Positions 43,796 through 63,100 of a stretch of 64,000 nucleotides of DNA are shown piece by piece. Location of the stretch: NCBI GenBank assembly GCA_033065855.1, contig JAVXUO010001066.1, forward strand, positions 124,001 to 188,000, written 5' to 3'. The notes beneath the pieces are model-generated. The model saw only the letters and a list, made by a program, of their open reading frames with translations, did not search any database and had not been told where the DNA came from. Positions within the stretch are counted from its first letter, which is position 1. Every line of letters starts with the position of its first letter. The stretch comes from Escallonia rubra (taxonomy: Eukaryota; Streptophyta; Magnoliopsida; Escalloniales; Escalloniaceae). A program made the position numbers and the translations under genes.

Positions 43796-45613
43796 GACAG
43801 CGCGCAGGCGACAGGAGCCGCAGAGTTGTCATGCGGACGCGGGCAACGAAGGTCACGGAGATGGAGCGCGAGCGACAGGAGTCGAGGAGCTGGCGCGCAT
43901 GCGACAGGAGTCACGGAGCTGTCGCGGAGCCTAGCCTAGGCGAACAATAGTAGTTGATCGTCAAGGTAGGTGGGCGACCCCCTTAAGGGGGAAGGCACAC
44001 CAAGGTGGCATCAAAAAGGGAAAATACATGTGACTTGATTATGTGACGCTTTGACCGGCCTGGGAGCGTTGAAAAGTTAACCGTTGAATGTGCCGACGTG
44101 TCATGAGAATTGGGACCCCCAGTGGGCCTATAGGTGTAGCCAAGATAGGTTGGAAACAAAACTCGAACAGTTAAAATGTTTGGTGTTAGAACTTGAATGT
44201 CAAAAGATACAATGAATAAATTTTTCACTCACAAATGTCATCGCGGTGCCTCAAATATCTCTACATACCAGAAAAATCATGCATGGTGGAATGTAATTCA
44301 CATTGATATATCTAAACTCACCTCATGATAGTGGAGATTGATGTGATTACGGTCATAAGATTTTTTGTTTTTGTTAGTTAGGCACAACCGTAGTAGAAAA
44401 TGTTATTTAATCTGAGACCAATAAAATTGTTGTTTCGTATAATAACGATCGACTTTCCTTAGGCCTTCATTCTATTACATCATCTTTCTATGATGGAGCA
44501 ATCTCAAATTGTCAAAAATCCCCACAGTATTTACTCTAACCGTAAAGATCGTTATGCGGTATTTGACTTATACTGAGACACATTTCTTACACCAAAACTG
44601 GTGTTTGTAAGTTACAATCAAAAATTATTTTGGACGCTAAATAATTTTGCACCCATTATACCGTAAAGTTAAATTCTTACCACATGCCTCGCGTGCCTCA
44701 CGCTCCTGTCAATGGAGCTTGGTCCTAAGTCCTAACCAATTTCTCCAAGACTTGCAATGCTCGCCCTCTGCCTAAACTCCAAACCCGATGGTGACGATAC
44801 AAACTTTCTTCATGCAAAATGATGAGCTGAAGCATGTCTATCATCCACATGATGGAAAGATTAAGAGCCTGTTTGAAATTGATTAAAAAAAATAGATTTT
44901 AGCTTAGATCTTAATGACTTTTCAAAATTAATTTTAATCTACTTTAATTAGAATCAGTTTACTGTTTACTAAAAGTAACTGTAAACTAGCTTAAAGTTAC
45001 AAAATGTGTTTGACTAAATGTGTTTAAATCAGCTACACTATGACAAAATGACCATAGTAGACACTTAATAAATAAATTTCTAATATACATTTAGAAAGGT
45101 AATGTCAACGTAATATTCATTTATATAATTATAATATGCAAATAAATTATCAAAAAAATATTTTAGTCACATACAAAAGTTATTTATTTCCTATCTTAAA
45201 TTTAAAACAACCACGGTCTCACATTAGTGCCTACAGTATAATAAATTTTCTAAATAAGTTAAACGGTACGATATATCATTTAGTGAGAAATATGAAAATA
45301 ATATGGTAAATTAGAATATCAGACTTGATTATGAGAAAGATATTTTTAATTTTTTGAAGCAGATTAAATCTCTTAACCTTTTTCTTGCCAAACACCCACA
45401 TACCTGGTCTGATTTAGATTAAATCAGGTTTGACCATATTAGAAGTAATTCCAACCATCTTCTAATACAATCATATGACATTTAACAGGGGGAATAAAAC
45501 TTCGTATAATTGGAAAAGGATTATTGATGATAAAAGCATGTAATCGCGATACATATAGTAAGCATGTGGTTCAAAATGATATCAGGTCTAAATTCAGTCA
45601 TGAATCACGGTTT
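43796..45613. other. Intergenic between hAT and copia elements
   Basis: 43796-44000 continues the GC-rich host repeat (GACAGGAGTCACGGAGCTG-like words). 44000-45613 is AT-rich. A stretch from about 44868, beginning after TTA with GAGCCTGTTTGAAATTGATT, resembles the left end of a Tourist-like MITE; I could not fix its right end. No gene is supported. Confidence 0.45.
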
Positions 45614-45618
45614 CTCGT

Positions 45619-45841
45619 TGAAAGAACAAGACTTTCAAACATAGATTGTTAAAAATCTATTTTTCTATCTCTTTACAGTGCAAGGTTTACACCATTATAT
45701 AAGGATACATCACATGTTTGAATTTACAGATATGGCTGAGGTTCAGGCTACATATTTTAATTTACAGATATGGCTAAGGTTCAGGCTGAGGTTGAATTCA
45801 AAGATGGAGGCTTCGTTATCTTCTTCTCACGTGCTCCAATA
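45619..45841 (-). repeat. 3' LTR of copia element
   Basis: 223 bp; in element orientation it runs TATTGG...TTTCA. Five differences from the other LTR by eye. It contains an internal repeat of TTTACAGATATGGCT. The polypurine tract GCGGGGGGA lies just outside it at about 45842-45850 on the minus strand. Confidence 0.95.
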
Positions 45842-45849
45842 TCCCCCCG

Positions 45850-48800
45850 CAAGCTCAACGTAGAAAATACGTTGAGTTTGGACCGCAAGAGCTGAAATCG
45901 AGAAGATGAGAGCGGTTTAGTGAATATGTCAGCGGGTTGATCAATGCTGGAGATAAAGCGAACATCTAAAGTCTTTTTCGCCACACGCTCTCGGACAAAA
46001 TGATAATCGATTTCAACGTGTTTGGTCTGGGCATGGAAGATTGGATTGAGAGTTAAGTAGACTGAACCAATATTGTCACACCAGAGCACGGGTGGTTGAG
46101 GCGGGGAACGGCCTAATTCAAACAAAAGGGTCTTGATCCAGTCTAGTTCAGCAGTCACATTGGCAATAGCTTTATACTCAGCCTCAGTGCTGGATCTAGC
46201 AACGGTCGGTTGTTTTCGGGAGCTCCACGAGATTAAATTAGGTCCAAGAAACACACAGAAACCACTAGTGGATCGACGGTCATCCAGACAACCAGCCCAA
46301 TCGGCATCTGAAAATGCAGAAATAGACATTATAGGTGCTTTTCGCAACAAGAGGCCGTAATGGAGGGTTTCTTTGAGATAGCGCAAGATACGTTTGATTG
46401 CAGACCAATGATTAGATGTGGGTGCATGCATAAATTGAGCCACCTTGTTCACGACAAAAGAGATGTCAGGGCGTGTAAATGATAGATATTGAAGTGCCCC
46501 AACAATGCTCCGATATTCAAATGGAGAGGAATGAGGTTCACCAGAGTGACGCGAGAGTTGAGTGCTTGTAGACATAGGGGTGTGAACTGGTTTTGCATCT
46601 GATAGATTCGTGCAGATAAGCATGTCAATGATGTACTTGCGCTAAAGAAGAATGAGGCCAGATGGAGTCTGAACTGCTTCAATTCCCAAGAAAAAATTCA
46701 GAGGACCCAAATCTTTCAACGAAAATGCACAGTTCAAATCAGAAACAAGTTTGTTGATGGCAACGTCCGAATTGCCGGTAATGACAATATCATCAACATA
46801 GATTAAAATACAGAGAAATGTAGAACCATGCCGAAGAATAAAAAGAGAAGAGTCAGATTGACATACTTGAAAACCCAATTCAAGCAGCCGCTGAGATAGA
46901 CGAAAATACTACGCCCTCGGAGCCTGTTTAAGACCATAGAGTGCCTTCTGCAATTTGCAAACAAATGACGAATAATGCGGGTGTTGAAAACCCGGTGGTT
47001 GAACCATGTAGACGTCTTCTGTAAAAAAACCATTTAGAAATGCATTATTGACGTCGATCTGTCGAAGAGGCCAGCCACACGAAACAGAAAGAGATAGTAC
47101 CACACGCACGGTGGTAGGTTTGACGACAGGACTAAATGTCTCGCCGTAATCAATGCCTTCTTGTTACTTGTAACCCTTCGCAACAAGACGAGCCTTGTAC
47201 CGATCGATGGAGCCATCATCGTTTCGTTTGAGACGAAAGAGCCATTTACAACCAATTATATTTGCAGCAGAGGGTGGGGGAACCAACGTCCATGTTTGAT
47301 TCCGCATGAGAGCGGTGTACTCCTTTTCCATCGCTCGACGCCAAAGGGGATGCTTAGAGGCTTGAGAATAGTTGATGGGTTCAAGTTTAATCAAAACGTA
47401 TTTTGGATGCAGTGTAGGCTTTTGGTTTGCGTGTACCGTCTCGGGATCGGGTGACCATGGGGTGTGTGGAAGTAATAGTAGTAGAGGATGGGTGGGCTAG
47501 TGTTTTGGTGCAGGCAGAGTCATGTGTCACGGGTGGGGAGTCGTGAGTTGCTGTGGGAGGAGAGTGTGCAGTGGAGGGAGGTACTGATGTTTTGATATAA
47601 TTTGTTGGAGGAGGAGATGAAATAGGCGTGGAGGTAGTTAAGATAAGTGGATTAGAGATCTGTGGGGATGAGGTAAGATTGGAGTTAGATGATATTGTAT
47701 GTGGAGGATTTGGTGGAGACTGAAGTGGGTCAGATAAGGGAGGAGTTGGAAGGAGAAAAGGACGGCTGGTAGGTGGAGTAAAAGAAGGAGAAGTCAGGTT
47801 AGGAGAGTAAGAGATAATGGGTGGGGGACCCACGTGAGTGGTAGGGGGATACAAATGTGGGTTATTGTTTGCAATTTTTGTGTCTGGGTGAAAAGGAAAA
47901 GTATTTTCATCAAAGGTGACGTGGGGTGTGAAGTAAACTTGACCGGAATTGATGTCCATGCATTTGTAGCCTTTGTGAACAAGACTATAACCAAGAAAAA
48001 GACATGCTTTGGATCTAAAGTCTAGTTTGTGGCGATTGTAGGGTCGAATAAATGGATAGCATAAGCAACCAAACACTTTTAATCGATCAAAGTCGGGTTT
48101 AGCCTTGAATAATTTTTCAATAGGACTCATGTGACCGATAAGAGGTGACGGTAGACGATTAATAAGAAATACCGATGTGAGAAAAGCATCATCCCAAAAC
48201 TTTTGAGGAAGGTGTGCATGAGCAAGAAGTGATAAACCTTTTTCAACTATGTCGCGATGCTTGCGTTCAGCGGCTCCATTTTGTTCATGAGTGTGGGGGC
48301 AAGGGCGACGATGAAAAATACCATTTTCCTGACAAAAGCGATGTAGAGAACGATATTCACCCCCCAAATCAGTTTGAAGTGTGCGGATTTTGTGGCCAGT
48401 TAAATTCTCCACTAAGTTTTTAAATTGAATAAAAACATGCAAGACTTCAGATTTGAGTTTAAGAGGAAAAATCCAAACATGACGACTAAAATCATCGAGA
48501 AAATGCACATAATAACGGTAGCCTTCATGAGAAGCAACGGGAGAAGGACCCCATAAATCACTATATATTATTTCCAACGGAGTGGAAGACAATATATGAG
48601 TAGATTGAAAAGGAAACCTATGGCTTTTGCCAAGTTGGCAGGCCTTACAGAGAGAATTACTTTTATTTGACATAACTGGAAGCGAAAATCTACGAACTAC
48701 TTGAGAGACAATTCTAGAAGATGGGTGGCCAAGACGGTTGTGCCATAGCAGCAATGGAGCTCGAACACCAACCAAGGCAGATGGAAATGACTGACTTGAG

Positions 48801-50212
48801 CGCATCAATGATGTGTGGAGAGAAGGAAGTTGATAGAGGCCATTTTTAATTGTGCCGTGTAGAAGAACTGTCCCCGAAGTGCGATCCTTGACAAGAAAAA
48901 AAGTAGGATGAAATTCAAAGAAAACATTATTGTCAGTTGTGAACTGACGCATAGAAAGAAGATTTTTGGACATGGAAGGAACATGTAGCATGTTATTTAA
49001 TTTAAAAATTTTAGTGGAAGAATTTAACAAAGAAGATCCAACATGATGCATATGCAAACCCTTACCATCACCCACTTGAACTTGATCAGGACCATGATAC
49101 TCATGACGAAGTGAGAGATTGTTCACGTCATTCGTGATATGGTTGGTTGCACCAGAGTCTGGATACCAGGCAGGGTCAGCAGTGGAGGAAGGGAGAGCCA
49201 CATAGGCAGTAGGTGCAGGAGGCGTGCGATTTGGGCAATAAGGGTGAATATGGCCAGGTTGATTGCAGTGATGGCAAATAATAGTGGACGCATGTTTTCG
49301 AGATGAAAAATTGAGAGAAGATCCATGAGCGCCTGACTGAAACGATTTGGTGTTTTGACCATTCCCACGATATTGGTTATGGTGCTTGCCTTTAGGAGTT
49401 TGGCCGCCACGAGCATTATGAGGTTTAATTGGCGAAGATGAGCGGTAGTAATGCATCGGACCATGGTGTGCAACATGGGCTTGAGGAGACGGCAAAGTGT
49501 CACGAGAATGTTGTCTTTCAAGTTGGGTTTCTTGATTCAGAAGTAAGGCATACAGGCTGTCAAGAGAAATTAGATCAGCACGAGTAGTGATAGAGGTAAC
49601 AAAAGGGTGATAATCAGAACCAAGGCCAACCAGCAAGGCCTGGATAAGATCTTCATCGGAAAGGGGCTGACCAATAGCAGCCAAAGTGTCTCGAATTTTC
49701 TTTCATTTCTAAAAATAGTCATGCATAGAGAGATCACCTTTGTTAAGACAATGGAGATCATATCGAAGATTGAATATCTTCGACTTGGATTGAGAAGCGA
49801 ACATACGTTCCAAGGATAACCATACTTCGGCCGAGGTGTTAAGATCGAGAACTTGAGCCAAGATCGGCTCAGTGAGAGACGATAATAACCAGCTAAGTAA
49901 CAATTGATCCTGCTTGTGCCAGAGAATAAATGCAGGATTAAGTTCTGGTGTAACATCTCCAGAGATGGGAGTGACAACTGCACCTTCAGAGTTGGGAGTT
50001 TCAGTTTCGGCAGGATCAACATACTTTGGAGGAGCTGATGTAGACCCATTAACAAAACCCATAAGATCATAGCCACGAAGAAGAGGCAAGAATTGACTCT
50101 TCCAAATGAGGTAATTTTCAGAAGTGAGTTTGACAGAAACAAGGTTGTGGATGTGGTTTACTGGAAAGACCATTGTAGAGGGTGAAGTAGAAGAAGATGA
50201 GGTAGCCATGGA
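45850..50212 (-). pseudogene. Broken copia gag-pol
   Basis: The internal region of the element in pieces. Gag starts MATSSSSTSPSTMVF; two stops (TAG, TGA) interrupt it near 49705 after HDYF. The long frame 49684-47387 (765 codons) carries the zinc knuckle CHHCNQPGHIHPYC, the protease-like YPDSGATNHI, the integrase motifs WHNRLGHPS and HEQNGAAERKHRDIVEKG, and a proline/threonine-rich linker. A frameshift near 47390 separates the reverse transcriptase ([21 protein letters not shown]), which has stops at about 47163, 46908 and 46641. RNase H follows ([18 protein letters not shown], ending in 46623-45781). No active protein can be made. Confidence 0.93.
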
Positions 50213-50255
50213 TGAAAAAAAAAGCAGTCGTGAGACTATATTGGCTCTAATACCA

Positions 50256-50478
50256 TGAAAGAACAAGACTTTCAAACATAGATTGTTAAAAATCTATTTT
50301 TCTATCTCTTTACAGTGCAAGGTTTACACCATTATATAAGGATACATCACATGTTTGAATTTACAGATATGGCTAAGATTCAGGCTACATATTTGAATTT
50401 ACAGATATGGCTAAAGTTCAGGCTGAGGTTGAATTCAAAGATGGAGGCTTTGTTATCTTCTTCTCACGTGCTCCAATA
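50256..50478 (-). repeat. 5' LTR of copia element
   Basis: 223 bp, same length as its partner, with the same TATTGG start and TTTCA end. The primer-binding site TGGTATTAGAGCC starts immediately after it (50255 downward), complementary in type to initiator tRNA-Met. Confidence 0.95.
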
Positions 50479-50483
50479 CTCGT

Positions 50484-51961
50484 GCATGCAGCACTAGTAG
50501 TGTTTTCTAGGATTTCGCCTGCCTAACATAAAGTTTACGATTAGTATGAAACAACAACCACATCGTGCAATCAGCAACTTTATAATTGAAAACTTTAAAG
50601 ATCAAATATAAACACAGATAAAAAAAACTCTGGGGTCAAAATGGTAATGAATGTATAAGCAATTAATGATTGATCTGCCATGGAAACACACAATAAAGTG
50701 CAAGCTATTTATGACTCACAGGATGTAATGAAAGCTTGGAGGTAAAATCTTGATTTGTAGCGTCTTTTGTTGTTTAAAGTGTTTGAATGGCTTACGATAC
50801 TAGTCTTGAGAGTCTCTTGTACCATCTTTCCTTACAAAAACTTTGAGGTGAGAATGTCTTAACGACAAAAGGCGCCGATAAAGTAAGGATTTCAAATCTC
50901 ATCCTTGTTTTTCCTTATTGACCTCTCTCTCCCGTTTACATCCCTCCATCGATGACTCATTAACAACGCCACTATGTGAAAGCACAAGCTCCGAAACCAT
51001 CCATGCACATTAATGCCACTATTTATCCATCCCAAGCCATTCCCAAAACAATCCTTGATTGATTCTGCAAAATAATTTAATTGATTATATGGGATAATGT
51101 TCGCCTTTCAAAATTTATTCCGTAGAATATTCTCTAAAAATCTTATCTAAAGTTTAAACTTATAATTCCCCGTTTTAAATGTGCGAACCAAAATACAGAG
51201 GGAAACAAAATTTGAAACTAAAACCATTTTGGCCTCTATATACAAGTCATTAGTCCGGTTGCAACGACCCGCTTCACGGTCCCACTAGAGAGCATTGCTT
51301 GTCTCAGAGACTCAGACGGCTAGCCAAATCCGACGTAGGACATTTACGCTTGTCATTTTATTGGTTCGTGCAAGCACGCGCTGAGGAAAACCGTGCGCCC
51401 GACACCATTCAAGTGCCGAAAGGGGAGTGCTGGAGCTAACACCGGCAATAAAGCGACCCACCTCACTTCACTTCACTCCAACCTCCCTCTTCCCTTCGCC
51501 TCTCGCTCTCTCTCTCTCTCTCTCTCTCGCCGCAGAGCTAAATCTCGCCGATTTCTCACAAAGAAAGTAATAAAATTTAACTCCCAAGGAGATCTTCTTT
51601 CCTTTTTCTCCCTCAAAAGACTATCTTTCGAGATCTACCAAATTTTCCATCTACAGAGGCCTTCTCCGACACTTTCCATACCTCTCTCAGATCTCCACCG
51701 CTTTTCACGGATCTATAAACCCACCCGCATTGCTGTTTCTGGACTAGGGTTTTGCTTCGTTTGCCTAATTTGGCAGGTCCACTGAGCGGTTTACGCAGCT
51801 TGCAGTACAGAGACATGCAATCTGCTTGTTTGAGTGTGGGAGTTGATGGAGGCCGTTGTCGGCGGGGGGTGCTTAGCCGGAACCCTAGGGAGCTCCGGCG
51901 GGCGGCGTTCGAGCTCTGGGGGCTGTGATTCTGACGATGGTTTGTGCGATTCGGAGAGAAG
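50484..51961. other. Upstream region of the ALE2-like gene
   Basis: No separate gene is seen. 51390-51961 is the likely 5' leader: CT-rich with a (CT)n microsatellite at about 51507-51528. Further upstream the DNA is AT-rich. The open frame at 51393-51785 has no similarity to the kinase and is probably leader sequence. Confidence 0.55.
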
Positions 51962-58823
<6,862 letters not shown>

Positions 58824-59599
58824 AGTGTTTTGATGAAATGTACAGAACCAAAGGACCACTGCTATTCAGAAAAGTGGTCTTTTGGGGTGTAGTTTAGGGG
58901 TTCCAAATTGCTGCTTTTCACTTGAAAGTGGCTGAGTGGGAGTGACGGAAAGAAACCATGGCTTCCTAGTTTTGGGAATCTTCATTCATTACCATACAAA
59001 AGGAGATGTAAGTTGGATACTCCCTGTATTGTACATGTGTTCAATCAATTTCTTCTGGTTCTGTGTTGGATTGAACCGTTAGTTTTGGTTGGTTCAATCT
59101 GGTTGGTTGGCTCAAGATTTTTTTGAGCAATGTAGCAACTCAATTTTTTTCCAGTTCCATTTGGGCATGAATTTTGGTACGAATCCTCGTATTGCCTTGA
59201 ATGGTGCTTGTACTCGTATCTCGTTGATGGAACATAGCCATGATGATTAGCCAGTAACCGTGGCAAACATGGTCGAACTCAATTTTTCCCATTTTTCACT
59301 TTCATTTTATTTTTACGTCTGAACTACATTTCATATACCCCCAAACCCACCCGCAAAATAAAAAAACAACCACTATCCTTATAAAATACCTCATCAAATG
59401 TTCGTGATATAGAAAGTAAAATTTTATTTTCACACCCTTACATGCATGTTAACCCTTAATTGGTCGCTGCGAAATATTTTAAATGTACTTTGTAGTGACA
59501 AATGAAAATGTCGATAATCTTTTATCGCTGTACGGTAGAGAATCTTGGTCCAAGGGGGTGTCCACGTAAATATGCATGATGATACATTATCTTGATCAT
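58824..59599. other. 3' flank of ALE2-like gene
   Basis: 3' UTR and AT-rich intergenic DNA. A GGTTGGTTGG-type short repeat is at about 59087-59110. No gene is supported. Confidence 0.6.
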
Positions 59600-59614
59600 A
59601 GAATGAGCGTCACT

Positions 59615-59802
59615 ACCACCAAGCGCGTAGGTCAACTGGTAAGGGGTTGTCCTAGCTTAACCAGAGGTCTCGTGTTCGAGCCCTGGGAATGCAGATGCGT
59701 TAAAATTTGATAAGAAGAACTTTGCCGCCCACCGGCTCGAACTCGGATTAATCGGCTCTTAATGTGGTGTCAGGAAACCGGTGGTCTAACAAAAAAAAAA
59801 AA
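59615..59802 (+). mobile_element. tRNA-derived SINE with 15-bp target duplication
   Basis: 188 bp flanked by perfect direct repeats AGAATGAGCGTCACT (59600-59614 and 59803-59817). The head carries polymerase III promoter boxes: an A-box-like GTAGGTCAACTGGTA and the B box GTGTTCGAGCCCT. The tail is a run of A. Head, poly(A) and long target duplication define a SINE. It lies about 350 bp upstream of the start codon of the pfkB gene. Confidence 0.92.
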
Positions 59803-60152
59803 AGAATGAGCGTCACTCACTGGAACTCCGGCCCAATCTTTTGCTTTGTTGCCCAGCAGCCCAATGGCCTTGGCCCTTGCCGACACATCACCACCACAGC
59901 CAGTCCACCACTGCTCTGCAAGCGCCACGGAGGTGTGGACAAACAAAAATGGCAACTACACTCTACAATCCTGTTCCTTCACCTCCTCTCTCCCTTCCCT
60001 CTCCACGCGCTCCTCCGCGCTCCGCCTCCTCTCTCCACTCTACGTGTACAACCACCAGGTTACGCTGCTCCTCCACTCACATTCCCTCACATATGTAATG
60101 CCTTTTAGCGTGTGTGCCTGACAAATTATTTATGCCTTGGAGCGGTTGCAGG

Positions 60153-63100
60153 ATGAATATATCGCCGCCGTTGACTCAGGCATCCACGGCGCTTCCTCCT
60201 CTCCCTGAAAATCGCTCTATTGTCGGTTCTTTCTTCCTTCTCTTTCTCATTATTTTTACGCTAGCAGTCTGTAGCAGACGATGTTTATTTACTCAACTAT
60301 TGCTATTTAAGTTCGCTTTCAAACCACGCAGTGGAATGGAGGTATTGTCTTTAGGTAATTAGAGGCGTGTGCGCTTGCAGTTAGGTTGCGGTGGCGTGGC
60401 CGTGGATCTCCTGGCGGCGGTGGCCGCTTTCCCCAAGCCCGATGACAAGATCCGAACCACCAGCTTAATGGTACGCTCGCTCTCACTCTTTTACTATTTA
60501 GTTCTTAATCTGCGTATTTATTGGTTTTGCGAATTGCAATCTGTAGTATGAACTTGTTTCGTACTGCTTACAACATTTATTCAGAATTAAGGAGTAAGGT
60601 TTGTTTGAAAGTGATGAGTAAACGGTGTAATTCCTGCTTCTAGGTTCAATCTACTTGATGGTTTTCACCTGGAACTGAGTAATTCGCAAACAAAGTTTTT
60701 GATGTCGTTAGTGTGTACTGGTTAGTAGGACTGTAGGTTTGAGAGGGATTGTACTGTCTATCTTATTTGCACGTATTTTTATAGGTCCAAGGAGGTGGCA
60801 ATGCTGGAAATGCCTTAACGTGCGCAGCTCGATTGGGCTTGAATCCAAGACTGATATCTAAGGTCTCTAATATCATTGCCTACTCATATTTAGTGAATAT
60901 CTTGATGATTTGATTGCTTTATGCCTAACTATTCTTTGAGTTGTTAATGATATACCACCTTGATATAAATATACAAAGTGCTGTGACATGACTCCTATAT
61001 TTCTTGTCAGTCGAAGATGTGATTGCGGAAAAAATAAGTAGGGTTTCGTTTGGAGGCATCTTCTGGAGTCTTAACTATTTTGAGCGTACACTTTTCCATG
61101 TCGAAGAACTTCCTTATGTTGTCGACTGAATGCATTGCCACATTAGCTCTGTGCTCATGATTCGTAACACCTATGGTAGAGAAAGAATTTTACTGTCTAG
61201 TTCGGGTGTATAAACTTGTTCAGCGCAATGCTCGGAGGAAGTGACCAAAAAATATTCTGCTCTTGTTGTAGCATATTTATTGAAATAATAAAAGTGACGT
61301 AAACCTGTTTTTAAATTTCCTATTGATAGAAAGCACGATGGATACCAATTACTGAAGGAAAATGATCATCCCAAGTTTTGTCAAGTAACAAGAAGCTTTT
61401 GGTTCTATATTCTGGAATAATATCAAAAGAAAAAAAAAATTCCAATAGTTTACAGTCATATAGTTGTTCAATTCTTTCTTCTTCCAACAATGGACTGTCT
61501 GCCAAGATCTATTTATTATTCCTTGTACCTGCTTCCGTATAGATATGAGTTTTTTGAAGTTTGTCGAGTTGCTCACATAAGCATGATAGGTTGCTGATGA
61601 TGCTCAAGGTAGGGGAATACTTGAGGAATTACAAGCTGATGGTGTAGATACTTCTTTTCTTGTGGTAAGGTGGCGTTTAAACATATGCAATATGCGAATG
61701 CTTCCCTTGTTTTCATGGATATATATAACACTATCTAGTTGCAGATTACCTCTATAAGTGTCCAAATGAATGGTTAAATAGAAAAAATTGCAATGCCCAC
61801 TAACCAAAATGTTCACCTTTTCAAAATACCAATGGACCCATCTTGCTGTCTATTGCCCTTAGCAAGTGCTTATGTTCTCATACACTGCCATACATTTATT
61901 CGTTAGTAGTTTTACCTTGCAATCTTGTGCAATCTTCTTAGTATTCATCTCTGATAAAATTTCTCCTGCTCCAGGTTTCTAAATAAATAGTGAAATAGAA
62001 AAAAGTTTCAATACCTACGCATCAAAAATGTAAACAACTTTGCAGATTACCTATGAACCCATTTTGCTGTTCTATTACCCTTAGCAAATGCTTATGTTTC
62101 CATTTACTGTGATGAATTTATTTACTGGTATTTTTACCAGGCAATCTTGTGCAATCTTCTTAATATCTATTTCTGATACAATTTTTCCCTGATCCAGGTT
62201 TCTAAGGAGGGAAACTCACCGTTTACCTATGTCATCGTCGACAACCAAACGTGGGGTTCTTTGTCTCCCCTCCCCTCTTTTTCTCTATTTATGTTTGTCC
62301 GCGTAGTGCTCCAAGGAAATAATTCTTGTATGATTTTTTCCAGGAAAACACGCACTTGTATTCACACTCCAGGATTCCCTCCCATGATACCTGATGACCT
62401 TTCAAAGTCAAGTTTGTTATCTGCATTGGACGGAGTGAGGCTTGTTTATTTTGATGTAAGGTTGCATGAAACTGCTTTAGTTGTTGCAGAGGAGGTAATT
62501 ATCATATGATTTTTACTTATATGTAAGTTTTTGGAATTATTGCTTCTCCCTACGCTTGGGTTGCGTCTGCCATATTGGTAGACCAGATGAGCAATGATAG
62601 CCTCTCCTTTTTGCTTCTCTTTACCAAAATTTAAATGCATCCCAATCACTCTGTGTGTCAGTATGTGCCGTGTGAATCTACATGTTACCAGAAATATGAA
62701 TACATCCTCATCCTCTGTTGTTGGGTCTAATCCTCATCATGCTCTCTTCTTGTGGCCAACACTTGGGAATTTGGTGGTACTCTGTCCTTTTTGTTAATTT
62801 CTTGATGTAAATGTTCTAAAACGGTGATTTCTTAAGGCGGACCAATTTTGTTGGTTCAATTCATCAGAAGTTGAATTACTAACCTACAGAAGAGGAGTAA
62901 ATCATATATCTTTATTCTTCCAGTGCAGGCACGTCGCAAAAGTATACCTATCCTTATTGACGCCGAAAAGAAAAGGGATGGCTTGGATGATCTTCTAAAT
63001 TTCTCAGACTATGTTGTATGCACAGCAAAATTTCCACAGGTAAGATGACCTTTTTTACATGCTCCTGGTGGTGTTTTATTTCTACTTCAAGATTTTTTTA

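Larger units (their letters stand above)
45619..50478 (-). mobile_element. Ty1/copia LTR retrotransposon, complete but inactivated
   Basis: A 4860-bp element in minus orientation, bounded by 223-bp LTRs and a 5-bp target duplication CTCGT (45614-45618 and 50479-50483). Reading right to left it holds the 5' LTR, a tRNA-Met-type primer site, gag, protease, integrase, reverse transcriptase, RNase H, a G-rich polypurine tract and the 3' LTR. The integrase before RT order marks it as copia. Several stops and at least one frameshift inactivate the polyprotein. Confidence 0.97.

Noticed and set aside
59615-59700. Possible tRNA gene
   Set aside because: Promoter boxes are present, but the sequence does not fold into a cloverleaf acceptor stem. 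The poly(A) tail and long target duplication show it is a SINE.
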